Under the pieces are notes generated by a model, which was given only the letters and a program-made list of their open reading frames with translations, was not told where the DNA came from and ran no database searches. DNA of 64,000 bases from Climacium dendroides (lineage: Eukaryota > Streptophyta > Bryopsida > Hypnales > Climaciaceae), in the NCBI GenBank assembly GCA_950106755.1, contig OX467091.1, positions 16,447,538 through 16,511,537 on the forward strand. The letters are read 5' to 3'. Both the position numbers and the translations under genes were made by a program. Shown in pieces: positions 24,042-36,600 of the stretch. Each line of letters opens with the position of its first letter. Position 1 is the stretch's first letter.

Positions 24042-25925
24042 GCGGGGTCCCGACGGGTTCCTTAGATATTCGGTGAATTGTTCATGCGTGTGACTTTATT
24101 TTTGGAGCTGATCACATTAGCGTACGACAACTGTACAGAGGTGTAGATGAGATCAATACTCTTCATACTAGTTCTTTAGGTTCATTCATGAGTTGCATTG
24201 GTTGCAACTCCATTCATTCATGTTGAGCTGTGCAAATGTTGTGATTTTTAATTGAAATCCGCAGCCAGCAGGAGCAATTGATACAAACCAATAATTGGAT
24301 TCATGAGTTTCTCCAATGCTAGTTAGCATTTGCACCCCCGCGTCACATGCATTGCATTATTTAAAGGCTGTTGATTGCTTTGCGCTTGAAACAAGTCATG
24401 GAGTCTTATAAGCATGCCATGGTTTGGGCAGGAACTTACGGTGAAGCAGATCTCGTAATACGGCAGTCCTCAAGCGTATAGTTGGGCGTCAAATGTAGCA
24501 ACATAGTGTAGCGACTTGTTGTCAAAGAGGAGTCTGAACGATGACTCTGCTTGCACATGAGTGTCTTTTGAGTGCTCCAGAATATTAAACAACACATTCT
24601 CTCATTTTGTGCAACTGCGTATGAAACCTGGATGTTCCATGCCTCTTTATGTCAAGCTTGCGGGGGACGTCAGTTCGACATTTCACCATGAATGGGTAGG
24701 GTAGGATGCACTCGTTGGCTCAATTCCATGCATTAATGAAAATTGCGTGGTGAACTCTCAAAGCTAGGAGGAAAGGAATCGGTTTAGCAGCCAGAGGGTG
24801 ACCGGGTGCAAATCCTAGCTCAGCGGTGCAGAATGTTACTTTAGCATTAAATAGAATTGGCATATCCATTTGCATATTGGCACAACAGGCGAATTCACAT
24901 GTCCAAATGGCTCATGGAATACCGACAATTGAAGATACACTTCTGAAAGTGAAAAGACAGGGTTATAATGCTAGGGATGACTCTTGAAATATCGCTATCA
25001 AGATCTCATTTTGAACACTTAAGTAATGGATATTTTGACATCTCAACATGCATGCCATGAAGGTGCATCAATTGAAGTTTGAAACAGAGAAATTCTTTGC
25101 TTCTTCTGATGCATATATGACAGTATTTTGTTTAAATTCTGAAGATTTCAGTTCCATAACTTTGCAGCGGATTATGAGGTAGCTTGCAAATTTCTTCTCC
25201 CAACTCAGCGCACACTCTCTAGATTCTTCCGTTGAGGCCTAGATGCACAACTCCAAAAGAAAGTAGCTTACGTTTGGGATTGCCTGGATGGTGTTGATCT
25301 CACAAGCTATGCAACATGTTTGAGAGTATTGTCCTTGCTCTTCAATATAAATGAATATAAGTGACCTCATTCTCTTGGAACTGATTTCCTTGATTTATAC
25401 GACTCGACTCTGATTGAAACTTGAGGTTAAAAACTGCCTAGTCTACGCTTCCTGCTTTAGTAATTTCAAGTTTGGCAGGTCATAAAGCGAAAAGAATCAT
25501 CAAACATTGAGACTCTGCCACTCAACTTCCGAAACCTGCTCTGGCATTATCCATTTTTACCTTGAGATAAGAAAGAGTGGTCTCCACCATTGCTGTACAG
25601 GATGAGTGAACATTAATTCGGAAATAACTCTCAAAACTTGCCAACGGTCTCGAATTAGGGGCTGACAGTGTGTTGGAATGAGGGCATTCATGGTTCCATA
25701 AGTGTAGTCTGGCGCTTGTAGAGAGGTTATTGCCCAACAAGCTCGTCAAGTTGTCGCGAACCAAGGTGTAGCTGTCCATAATCGAACTTGCTTCAGGCAA
25801 GGGTCCGGAGAGCTAAACCTTGCCTCCTCTTTGCAGATTCCCAACGTTAGTCATTCCCCCGAACCCAAATTCAAAACAATAAAGTTAAGAGAAAAAGAAG
25901 AATCAAAGGTGTCAACTGTATTCAG
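24042..25925 (+). repeat. 3' flank of CHS unit, copy 2
   Basis: Diverged copy of 20211-22160, in the same orientation. It contains the conserved hairpin (24190-24210). Divergence starts immediately after the CHS stop codon, in contrast to the near-identical coding piece before it. Confidence 0.7.
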
Positions 25926-26185
25926 TAGGAAAATTCCGATGACAAGCATGCAGAGATACTCGAAGAACCTCCTCAATTGAAAATGTAGACGCCCATTGCG
26001 ACGTCCAAAGAATGGTATAAAATGCTCAAGCACGGCCCAATGTGGAACCCAGTGCTCATCAAATGTACACGAGTCACAACTTGTGACTCGGAAAATTGCC
26101 TGACTAGTCCGATTACAACTGGGAAAAACTCTCCTTCTCTGAATGTACAGTGGCTAAATGACTAAAGAATCCTTGTCAGAGGAAA

Positions 26186-28372
26186 TTACAACGGGAATGG
26201 GCCAGGAGCACCAGTCCAGCCTTGCACGCACCGCAAAAGAGGCCGAATCAGCTTCCCCTCAGACATCGCCTCGAACACCTTCTGAATTTCAGTCCCGGGA
26301 GAAACAGTTCGCAACCCAGACAGCAATTGCGTCCCCAGCTCCGACCTCACGAATTGGTACAGAGGGTACGTCCGGCAGGACTCAATCCTGTTCGGCACCG
26401 CAGACAAGCCCTTGCTGTCATAAGCTTCCCGCACCAACGGCACCACCACGCGCAGACGCTCTTGCACTTGGGACTCGAACACCGGGATCTGCTCAAACAC
26501 GGAGCGCGAGCCGTCCTTCAGCGCGTGGCTCACCAGCACGCCTCGCAGCTTCTCCATCAACGGGTACGTGTCGGAGGACGCGTCGTCGATGTACGAAAAC
26601 ACCGGCTGCCGCTCCACCACCAGCAGCAGGTCCTTCTCGCAGAAGCGCGACGGCAGCAGGGCGCCGTCCGGGCCCATGAACAGCGTCTTCTTCGCCGCCT
26701 GCAACACCACCTGCTTCACGGCGGACTGCATGGTCTCCTCCACATGGCGGAGGTCGATGGCTTGGCACAGCCCCACCAGGAAGGTCGAGCTCATGAGCTT
26801 GAGAATCTCCACGGCCTCCTCCGTCTTGCGCGCGGACACCAAGCCCAGCGAGTTCACGTCCTGGTTGTGTTGCTCCGCGCTCTGGACGTGGGTGGTGACG
26901 GGGTTGGCCAGGTAGTTGAGCTCGGAGAGGTACGACGCCATGGCGATCTCGGCCCCCTTCATGCCGTAGTCCAGGCTGGGGTTGGGTCCCCCGCTCAAGT
27001 TGGAAGGCAGGCCGTTGTTGTAGTAGTCGTTCACGAGCTCCGAGAACTGCGCAAACATGAGCTTGCCGATGGCCGCCACCGCCAGGCGCATGTTGTCCAT
27101 GGAGACGCCGATGGGTGTGCCCTGGAAGTTGCCCCCGTGCAGGGCGATCCCGCGCGCGGCGTCGATGATGGGGTTGTCATTGACGGAGTTGATCTCGCGC
27201 TCGATGGCGTGGGTGGCGGTGCGGATCACCTCGATTTGGGGACCCAGCCATTGGGGAGAAGTGCGCAGCGCATACCGATCCTGCTTGGGCTTCTTCAACG
27301 GATCGGTCTCGTTGAGTTTGGCCGCGGCTTTCATGAAGTCGCTCCCGTCCAAGAGCCACTCCATGACCGCTGCAGCTTCCATCTGGCCCGGGTGGTGCTT
27401 CAGCTTGTGAGTCAAGGGGTCGGCGAATTCCGGCTTCCCTTGCATCACTTCACAAAACAAGGCGGATAACACTTCCGCAAGCAGTGCCAGCACGTTGGCA
27501 TCGAAGCACACCGTGGAGGCCAATGCCGACCCCACGGCGGTCCCATTCACCAAGGCCAGACCCTCCTTGGGTTGCAGCTCGAACGGCTTCTCCACGCCCG
27601 CCATGCGCAGCCCCTCCAATGCCGAAACCTCCCGACCATCTGCAGTGCAAGCTCGCGAGTTGGGTCGGCCGGTGAGGAGCCCCGCAATGTAGGACAAGGG
27701 CACCAAATCCCCGGAAGCGGTGACCGTCCCACGCAAAGGCAGCTTGGGCGTGACTTGCGCGTTCAACAGCTTCTCCATGGCCTCGAGAATCTCCCAACGG
27801 ATCCCGGAGTAGCCCTGCATCAAGGTGTTGGTGCGCACCAGCATGGCGGCGCGGGTGGTCTCCGCCGGGAGGGAGTGTCCCTTCATCACCACTCCCGCGT
27901 TCAAGAAGCGAATGAGCTCGCGCTGCAGCTCCACGCCTTGCTGCGTGCGGCGGTGGGAGGTGGCGCCGAATCCCGTGGTCACTCCGTAGATGTCCCCGCC
28001 GTTCATGATCTTGGTGAGCACCCAGTTGGAGGACTCGTCCACTCTGGCCTTGGCGTTGGCCGCGTCCAGCACCACCGCCACGTCGGGCCGGCGTGCGATG
28101 GCCGTGACCTGTCCGACCGTGAGATTGACGCCCTCGATGGCGACTTCGTTGGAGTCGAAGTACGTGGCCACCATCTGCTTGATCTCGTCCAGATGATTCC
28201 CTTGCAGCTTGGCGGCCGTCTTGGCCCAGTTGAGCGGATCTGCTCGGGAGACTTGTTGGGAACCCGTGTTGCAGGAGCTGGGGGATGTGGTCGGTTTGTT
28301 CAAGGCGGACTCGGATCCTGCATTCATGCAGTTTAGGGACGACGCCATGATGTCGGAGTTCACAGCTGCCAT
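26186..28372 (-). CDS. PAL: Phenylalanine ammonia-lyase (intact)
   Basis: Deaminates L-phenylalanine to trans-cinnamate in the cytosol, the entry step to phenylpropanoids and the supplier of p-coumaroyl-CoA for CHS. The protein is 728 residues, close to the usual PAL length, in one uninterrupted exon. The Ala219-Ser220-Gly221 triad in [12 protein letters not shown] forms the MIO cofactor. Tyr129 in IYGVTTGFG is the catalytic tyrosine, and NDNP is at 398-401. Phe156-Leu157 in RFLNAG is the pair that favours phenylalanine; tyrosine-using relatives have His at the first position. The start at 28372 is the first ATG; a second in-frame Met lies at residue 9. It stands between the truncated CHS and the third CHS copy, divergent to the latter with 8.2 kb between. 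It is GC-rich like CHS. Confidence 0.96.
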   Translation of the reverse strand: MAAVNSDIMASSLNCMNAGSESALNKPTTSPSSCNTGSQQVSRADPLNWAKTAAKLQGNHLDEIKQMVATYFDSNEVAIEGVNLTVGQVTAIARRPDVAVVLDAANAKARVDESSNWVLTKIMNGGDIYGVTTGFGATSHRRTQQGVELQRELIRFLNAGVVMKGHSLPAETTRAAMLVRTNTLMQGYSGIRWEILEAMEKLLNAQVTPKLPLRGTVTASGDLVPLSYIAGLLTGRPNSRACTADGREVSALEGLRMAGVEKPFELQPKEGLALVNGTAVGSALASTVCFDANVLALLAEVLSALFCEVMQGKPEFADPLTHKLKHHPGQMEAAAVMEWLLDGSDFMKAAAKLNETDPLKKPKQDRYALRTSPQWLGPQIEVIRTATHAIEREINSVNDNPIIDAARGIALHGGNFQGTPIGVSMDNMRLAVAAIGKLMFAQFSELVNDYYNNGLPSNLSGGPNPSLDYGMKGAEIAMASYLSELNYLANPVTTHVQSAEQHNQDVNSLGLVSARKTEEAVEILKLMSSTFLVGLCQAIDLRHVEETMQSAVKQVVLQAAKKTLFMGPDGALLPSRFCEKDLLLVVERQPVFSYIDDASSDTYPLMEKLRGVLVSHALKDGSRSVFEQIPVFESQVQERLRVVVPLVREAYDSKGLSAVPNRIESCRTYPLYQFVRSELGTQLLSGLRTVSPGTEIQKVFEAMSEGKLIRPLLRCVQGWTGAPGPFPL

Positions 28373-29129
28373 GATATATATCCTCGAGTTCCCAGGCGGT
28401 TCGAGGAATCAATCGAGGGTCAGGTTGCCTCCTGAATTCAGCGCTTCACTGAATTGGAAGCAAAGTTCTTTTTCCAACCGCTCACGGTGAGCGAGCGTGC
28501 TTGCAGTTTTCAACAAAGTGACTAAGAATTTCGACTTGGACGAATGGAATTGATATACTATCTCGAGAACAGCTGATTGTGTTTGTAACTGTATTCTTGG
28601 CAATGTCTGGCAAAAGCGGTTTCAGATTTCTGTTCTGCAGTGTCACGTCGAAGTTGATGAAACCTGATGCAGTGCTAAGAAGTGAGATGAGGGATTGGGA
28701 TCCCGAAGTTCTGTATTTGTAAGCGGACGAGATTGGCATCCAGTGGTGAGTCACGCGTTGCATTGGGTGGACAATTGGGCGTGTGGGTAACTGAAGAGGG
28801 ACTGTCCTGTGTGTTTTTCTGACCACGCGGGGCAGTTTCAGTTATTTGGGGGGAGACTGAGAAAAAAGCTCATGGAAAGGAGGGAATCTCAGAGTGGTTC
28901 GGGGGTTGTCGTCCAAAATTCAATCACGTAAAGTCCTCGCGGTGTCCGGGCCTTCAGTCCAATGTGTTGAAATGTGGTTGACCTGGGCTGCTTGCTGTGT
29001 GGACCCTTGTGTGCAATGGTAAACATTTTGCAGATGTAGTCAGAGTTCTGAGAATTACTCCAACTGCAGGTATGGTGGATATCAGATCAGATTGAACGAC
29101 GCAAGGCCGGGACTGTGACTACTTTCCTG
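28373..29129 (-). promoter_or_regulatory. PAL upstream region
   Basis: About 600 bp of balanced composition between the PAL start and the AT-rich duplicated block. A TATA-like TATATCA on the minus strand (28552-28558) lies about 180 bp before the ATG and may be the core promoter. The GATATATATC right next to the ATG is too close to serve that role. Small open frames here are not convincing. Confidence 0.4.
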
Positions 29130-31335
29130 GATTCATTTCTCGGAGATGTAATTACAAGTGTTCTCTAAGTCGTAAGAAATTGAGTGTTTTTTTATGCTAT
29201 TGTGAAATCCGTCTGTGAATTAAGTGCATATTATAGAGTAAAACACCATGGTGTAATGTTGTTTCTATTGTGCCATTCTAAAATGAAGAAATCAATAGCA
29301 CTGCGTGGTAATGGGCACAAAGTTCAAATTGCAATAAAATTCTCAATTTTAGGAATTTTTTAAAATTTTAAAATTGAGATAGAAACTAGATTTTAATGAG
29401 CTTTTCTTCCTTAATTAGTCTCAATTTCTAAAAATATCATTTCATGGCTTAAATTCATCTTTAAATAAAGGAGCACAAATTGCCAAAGTATACTACACAT
29501 TTTGCAACTAGATATTTAAATGAAACACCTTATATTTATTTTACAGAGATGAAATCATATGTTGACTACAAGTCATATAACTTGGAAAAAGTTGTAGTTA
29601 TTGTGAGTTTTTGACAAAGAAAATATAGAATCTATTCAAAAAATCTAAAATTTTCACTAGAAATGTATATTGTAGTGCATATCATTGTGGTATAAACCAA
29701 AGTTACTATATCACTCTTAAACTAGAAAATTAACAAACCATAGTTATTAGGCCAAAGTTCATACTTCTATAAATTATTAAAATTTTCAAATTTTTTCAAA
29801 TTTTCAATTAGAGTAGCCTTTAACTATTGTTTGTAGTAGTCTTATTGCAAATTTTTGAGTAAAAATTGAAAAATATTTTTATTAAAACAAAAATGTGTTA
29901 AAAAAATATATTTACAAAATTATAAAATTCTCCATAGGATCATATTATAGAAATGAAATACTATAGTGCAATTTTGTTTCTATCATGTCATTCTAAAATT
30001 TTGAAATCAATGCTCTATAGTAACATAGAGAGAGAAAGAATTTTTTTTGTAAATTTAGGAATTTTCTAAAATTTCTGAATTGCAATAGAAACTAGATTCT
30101 TTATTTTCTCAATTCGTCCTCAATTCAAAAAAGATCATTTATATGGCTTAAAGTTGTACAAAGTACCAAAATATACTACATGAAGATCCATGGATTTGCT
30201 ATTTCCTTAATTAGGAAAGTAAAAAATATCACAAAGAGAGGACATTCAACATTTTTCATTGAAATTGGTTTCAAACAACTCCCCAAATTAAGTTGAATGA
30301 AAGAATGTTTTTTCCATCCTTGAGGCTTGTCTAAAATCATCCAAAACATCCTTTCGTGTGTTTCATAGTTAATCAAAATTTAGAAATAAGTTTTCTTGAT
30401 GATTTGACCAAAAACATTTGACTATTTGTTTCCCAAGACAAATTAATACATATACTTAGTTTACCTTTGAAAATGTCCATGACCAATACCATTTTAATCT
30501 TTGGGATTGAAAATTTCTAATCACTTTTTAAAAATGATTTAGAGTGTCATAAAAACACCTCAAGATAGGAATCAATAATTGTAATATTCTTTTTGTGTGG
30601 TGCCAAATTCAAAAATTTCTTCAAATTACTATCACTGGAAGAGGAATAAAAATCAAAGGAGAAAAAAACACAATTTGAACTTTGGACAACCAAAATAGAT
30701 TCCATTAAAAGCAAATTAAATGGAAAAAAATTATAAATAAACGTGCCACAACAAATAAAGCTTGAGAAAGAAAAATCATATCAATTGGTATGATTAATTT
30801 TCAAAATCCAAATCAATATTTTCTTATCTTTATTATATGTAGTTTTCAATGCCCTTCTCATGATTGCAATTTGAAGTCCCAATTCTGCTCAATTCCAAGA
30901 TAGTGTCACATTGGAGGGGGGGGGCAGATCATTGTGTTGGATTGGTGATGCCCTTTACAATTTAATATTTCTCACCAATTATTTCAGTCTTCTATAGTTC
31001 TACTCAAGACAATTAAATTGTTCTTCATGTATTTGCAGCATATTTCTTCAACGTACACGAGATTCATTTCTTCAACTTGAAAGATCAATTTGTGTCCAAA
31101 AAAATTTTGAAGTATGAAACTTCACATCCAAGATATGTAGATAAATCCTTGTTTTTGAAGTCAATCACTTAAATCTTGCCAAATTCATAAGTTTTTTTAC
31201 TTCAAATTTTTGAAGGATACACTCCAACCATTAGACTACAAGATTTTAATATTGGATATTCCAACGAGTAAAAAGTAGAAGAATAGAGCACTGGTTTAGA
31301 AAAAAATACTTTGAAAACAAGTTTTTGGATGCACC
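29130..31335 (+). repeat. Upstream block of CHS unit, copy 2
   Basis: Diverged partner of 10440-12490. Part of it is itself repeated: 29940-30200 resembles both 29230-29490 and 10610-10900 (shared TTTGTTTCTAT and GTCATTCTAAA). The match stops at about 31335, after AAAACAAGTTTTTG, where a rearrangement begins. It is non-coding; the 66-codon frame at 30176-30376 shows no domain. Confidence 0.65.
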
Positions 31336-31536
31336 TTTTGGTCTATAAATCAAATGATTCTAGTAATGGTCTCATCTTTTTAGAACTAAAGAATAAGTCA
31401 TAACTTCACTTAGTTAACATCATTGTTTATTACATTTTAATATGCATTTGATATTATTTTTCACTTACCCTATCATAATAGGCTGGGCCTTACTAGTTTC
31501 CAATTCCTTACTAGAATATTAGAATCATGTCAAATC

Positions 31537-34500
31537 TTAACCCCTAAAGGACCAAATGGTGTTTTTTTGGCAACATAGTGATTTTTGGTAGCTCACTACG
31601 AATGGAATTTTTATTTTTTTTCATTGAAATTTTCACACAACATGTACCCAAGGAGTAACTGTAAGGCCCAACAATTTTCATAACTTTTGACTACATGGTT
31701 AAAAAGTTATTGTATGATAAGTGATTTTCAACATTTGGCGGGGAGTCTAGACAACAAAAAAACTTCTTTAATAATTGCTTTTTTAAGAAATAAAAATTTG
31801 AAATTGATTCTCTAGATTTATTTATACATCAAAATCTTTGAATCATTTCATTTTGATTAATAAGATGAAAGTTATGAGGAGTTTTAGTTATGGGTAGTTT
31901 ACGGGTTGTTATAGAATCTATACTCTAAAATAAACTTTGAAGTCCTTCATTTAACTCAATTTTCAATATTTTTGGAAAAAACATAAAAACATTAGGCATA
32001 TAGGGTTTATTACAACATTAAAACCATTGAGATTGATGTAGATTGGAATTTACAATAAATGAACTATTGATAAAATCCTATAATTAAATTCATTCATAGG
32101 GAGGCGTGGATGCACTTGGATAATTCCCAATGATAGTGAATTGAATTAATTCCCAAATTTGTGCACAGTAGAAGATAGGAGGGAATTCCCAAACTTAACA
32201 CTTAACAATAAATAAAATTCTCTCTTTATCATAATTTAAACCAAGGTTGGTAACTTATCCAATCAATTGTATCTTTATAAATTTAGCTCCATTCCATAGC
32301 TCTATATCAGCCTCACCAACCACGTTGGTACAACTTCCATAGACCTTCTTATCAGCTTACACAACAAATCCAATTGATTTTCCAAGCACCATAATCTTTT
32401 GTTTTCCAAGACAATCATTTGCAACTTTCATTGATTCTAGATTTGATATCAATCATTGGCTTTTCTTCAATTGATCTTTTATTTTTATTTCCTTTTCTAG
32501 TAGATTCCTTCCAAGTTTCACACTCTATTCTTAACCCCTAAAGGACCATTGTCCCTTCGGGGGACAAATTGGATTTCGGGCAGGTACCTACGGGCTGAAA
32601 TTTTGTCATGATATTTTGAAATTTTTTTTGAAAATAGAAAAACTGATGATCTTTGTGAGTATATAATTTTTTTCACATTTGGTGCCCGGAAACAAAAGTT
32701 ATGACCAAATAAGCTCAAAATAAGGGATGGGGGGCAGTCTAGGCAGCAAAAAAAATTTGCAAAATTTTGAATTTTTTTTTGGATTTTTTTTCTTGTAGAT
32801 TATATTTTGGTCTACATGGGAAGCTTTTATTCATTCCATTTAGACTTATTAAGAGAAAGTTATGGACAATCTTGTTTTTCAGGCAGTTAGAGCATCTTCC
32901 TGAAAAAATAACTTATAGAATTCATTTGTGAATGCAATTTTTACAATTTTTTTGAAAAAGTTTTTTTACATGATTTTTTTTGCTTGCTAGAACAATCTCA
33001 CCATTGGGATTAGTGCATTTTAATTCCATCTTAAAGATATTAATAATTTAGATTTTCCTTCTTTCTCATACCTACTTTTACTTAACAATTTTTTTAAGCA
33101 TGAAAATTAAGTTCTTTTTTGAGTTTTTTTCCCCCCTAGATTCTAAACTTGATTTCACACAATAAAGATTTAAAGCTCAAAACTCTGTAGTGCAAAAAAT
33201 TTAAGTTAAAAAAAGTTCAAAGTCAAATAATCCAGTCCCGCAAGGTGCTGAAAAAATTGTTTTCTTCACTTTAAATGCAAATATCTTTTATTCTATGTGG
33301 TCAAAATGTCTGAAATTTTTTCCACACATTTTCATACTATTAAGGTATAAGATCCTGCAGTTGGATGTGCATAAAAAATAATTTTCAAAATTTTTTACTC
33401 TTTGGTACAGAAATGGCAGTTTTGAGTGTTTTTTTGGTAGAAATAAGGCCTTGATCCTTTAGGGGTTAAATAACTCAATCAATGACAAAATTTACATTTC
33501 CTAATTTTTAATTTAGCATCTTCTCTATTCATTGTTATGTCACTCACGATTCCAGTTCTATTGATTTCAACTACAAAATCACTCTTTATAAATATCCAAT
33601 TTCACTGGCTCCATACATCAATTCCCAATTCAAACTGTGAAATACAATCTTGACACAGCCCATACAATCATTCAGTCCATCTACTATACATAACACAATT
33701 AAACCAATTGCAATTAAATAACAAAACTTCAATCACATCACTGGTAATTCTCCCACCAAACTACATCCATAAATTCACACTCCGCACAGACCATCACATC
33801 ACATCACACATTGCTTCACAACAGATTCCAACATCGCGAAATTCAGCACATTCACAAACCAAATTCAATTGAACACCACGCACTTCAAGATTCCAATTTC
33901 CATTCCAATTCAACATTATATTTCATTTCCAGTTTACAATTGTTCATCACATCCTTCACAGTTTATCTCCACCCACATCAAACGACTGAGCATATACACA
34001 ATCAAACACTAGCACAATTGAAAACTAAAAACTCCTCACTACATTGCGGGTCTCTCATCATGCAGGAGCCTTGGACACCATTTCAGACTAAACTTCCCAA
34101 TTCATTGACAATTGATTTCACCTGCTTCACAAGAAGAGTTCTAACCACCACTATAGATTTTAATCCATTCATCTATTTCCGTTCATCAATTAACTCAATT
34201 CTATAATAATGTCCTTTCTAACTGGTAAAAACCAAGTATTAACAACTTCAAAACAATAGCACTGTGGAAAATTAGAAATTTAACAAAAAAAATTCTATTA
34301 TCCTCACATTTTCTATAGATACAATGACTACAATTGGCATTTTTCAATTCCATACATAAATTGTTAACAATTTTGTATTTTGAATCTTTTTCTACTTCTT
34401 TCTAATTTCTATTTTTTTCCTAAATGTTGTACAATTTCAAATGATTTGAAAATTTTCAAGGATGTAGCCAACTTGCCTTGAAGAATGAATCCAAAGAGTA

Positions 34501-34793
34501 ACCATCATTTTGGACATTTTTTCATAATGATTTGACCTTGTAAAGTGAAGCTACCCAATTTTTTGCAAGGACAAAGAAAAGGATTTTCGTTACTTCAAAC
34601 ACTAATATCTTGCAATCTACAAAGTGAAAATTTCTGAAATTTTTTCCACATCTTCTCAAACCAAAGTAATATAAGGTCCTACGACTAGATGTGTCAGAAA
34701 ATGATTTTTCTTCAAAAACTTGGTACTTGTACTAGAGATGGTAATTTTGGAGCATTTTTGGTGAAAACATAGTCAAAATCCTTTAGGGGTTAA
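31537..34793. mobile_element. TTAA-flanked element, copy B, split by insertion
   Basis: The ends are TTAACCCCTAAAGGACC and, read inward from the right, TTAACCCCTAAAGGATTTTG. The left part (31537-32030) matches 17123-17600, and the right part (34330-34793) matches 17600-18075. The 2.3 kb between (about 32030-34330) is inserted relative to copy A and itself contains copy C. The inserted sequence is AT-rich and non-coding; the 131-codon frame at 33811-34206 shows no domain. Its own ends are not recognised. Confidence 0.6.
32531..33469. mobile_element. TTAA-flanked element, copy C (nested)
   Basis: A complete 939-bp element with ends TTAACCCCTAAAGGACC and, inward from the right, TTAACCCCTAAAGGATCAAG. 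It sits inside the insertion that splits copy B. It is more distant in sequence from A and B but keeps the same layout, for example AGTCTAGGCAGCAAAAAAA near 32730 and GGTATAAGATCCTGCAG near 33345. Its length is within 15 bp of copy A, which supports these as true element ends. Confidence 0.65.
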
Positions 34794-34799
34794 ACCACT

Positions 34800-35975
34800 A
34801 GACGGGGCACACATAGAAAATGTCATTCTTCCACTAAGTTCTTGGGTAATATTGTTTCAAGCCTTCATTTTGACATGAATCTTGAATGTCATCTATTGGT
34901 CATTGTTTGGCTTCAACAATAGTTAGGGGTAATGTTTAATCACTAAAATTTTGTAGTGTTTGGAGGTTCAAAATTGCTTTAAAATTGTACTCATACCCAA
35001 AACAATGCCAAAATTTATTCTTTCACAAATGCAATCATAGGACCTATTAGTTAACTTGTTCAAGGACATCTTTCACAAAATTTTGGAGTGAAAAATCCAC
35101 ACTAATTGTAAGTTAGAAGTGTCTAGACTTGAGAAAGTAGTTTCTCTAGCCCTTCTTATAGGCAAAGTTTTGTCTTTCAACATTTTTAGGAAAAAAAAGT
35201 ATGTCCCAGAACTTGTGCATTTTAGTCAATATGTTGAAAAATGAATTGGGAATATATGGAACAAAAAAACCAAAAAAATTTCATATTCAGCTTTACAAAA
35301 AATTATGTTAGTAGTGGAAGGTAGTACTAGATGAAAGAAAATTTTATTAAATGGGTAATCTTTTTTACAAGAAATTTATAATTACCTATATCAATAGTAA
35401 GAATGTTTTGGTAAACAATAAATATCCTTTTATTTTATTCTTATTTGAAAGTTTTCAAAAATTGAGTTCAAAAACAACTTTAGTAGGAATTTCTACCTTC
35501 TCTTTGTCAAAAAAATGAAACCCATCATAACTCTCATCTCATTTTATAATTGAATGGTTCAAATGTTTTTGAGTTGGTATTAATCTATAAAATAAAATAA
35601 AACAATCTACTTTTAGAATATATATTTCATTACTATAATGACATTGAAATTTTTAAAAAATCATAACTTTTGCAATATTTATTGGAATGACATGAAACAA
35701 AAATTCATTAGTAGATTAGATGATTAGCATCTACCATAAAAATTTCATGCAAAGGTTTCACATTAAAGTCAAGACAACCTACCCAAGTTAGAATATACTT
35801 CAATGTATTCAACAGGTGCATGTTGAAGAGCCTTGAGAAAGACCTAAAAGCATTCACTAAAATCTTGTTACTTTACAACTTTGAAGTACCATTTGTAAAG
35901 TAAGAGCCATTCAAAGTCAATGATTTGAGGTCATATTGATCACACTTCAATAGACACCTATTTCATACAAAAAAA
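34800..35975 (+). repeat. Middle block of CHS unit, copy 2
   Basis: Aligns in pieces with 13960-14125, 15450-15590 and 16280-16850 of the first unit, in the same order. The first 60 bp are reversed relative to 12490-12540. Positions 35905-35970 also match 9415-9480. It is non-coding. Confidence 0.6.
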
Positions 35976-36089
35976 CGATGTAGAAATTGAACTACCTTGG
36001 AACGTCCGAGTCTTTATAAACTTGAAATCGTTGGGTAATGGTCTCTGCCCCTTGGGGAGAGAGCCAATAAAGAAGTCATCACATTTGGA

Positions 36090-36600
36090 AGCGAACAACA
36101 GAGAATTTCAAACATGGGATGTCAACAACAACGAGACATTCAACGAGGATTTCAAGCTGCAGTTGACAAACGTTCTCGTATTCTAATAAGGAATGGGCGG
36201 CGAACGCTGACCTCCTTTCTCCAATCTCCCCTGGTGCCCTGGTGGGCCATTCCTTGCCGTTCTCCACAGAATTCGTTAACCAGGCTCCCACGCACTTCCG
36301 CCACAGTGAAAACGCAGACTCTCGCTCCGCGTTGCTCTCCACACGCACGCACTATAAAAGAGCCTGAAACCCCACATCAAAGCCTCACAACAGCAAACAT
36401 CAATCCCCAGCACTCCAGCAACTGGCTCGTCTCTCGAATAATTCTCTAGTACAACCTAGTGACAAACAGAGGCCTCGGATTCGATTCCAAGTTACGCGAG
36501 GATTATACAAAGCTCTCATTCGACTTCCAGACGGGAGACTTGCAACGCGAGTACCACGCGAGCACTTCCCACTACAGTCCGTAGGAGCGAACCTGTCGCT
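36090..36600 (+). promoter_or_regulatory. Promoter and leader of CHS copy 3
   Basis: Closely similar to 18240-18739, with the TATA box at 36353-36359 (TATAAAA) about 245 bp before the ATG. The first 350 bp are nearly unchanged from CHS1; the leader has several indels. The gene may therefore still be transcribed even though its reading frame is broken. Confidence 0.6.

Noticed and set aside
26222..27469. Plus-strand 415-codon frame over PAL
   Set aside because: Antisense shadow of the PAL exon, an effect of strong GC3 bias.
33811..34206. 131-codon plus frame inside TTAA element B
   Set aside because: Low-complexity AT-rich translation, no domain, lies in sequence inserted into a transposon.
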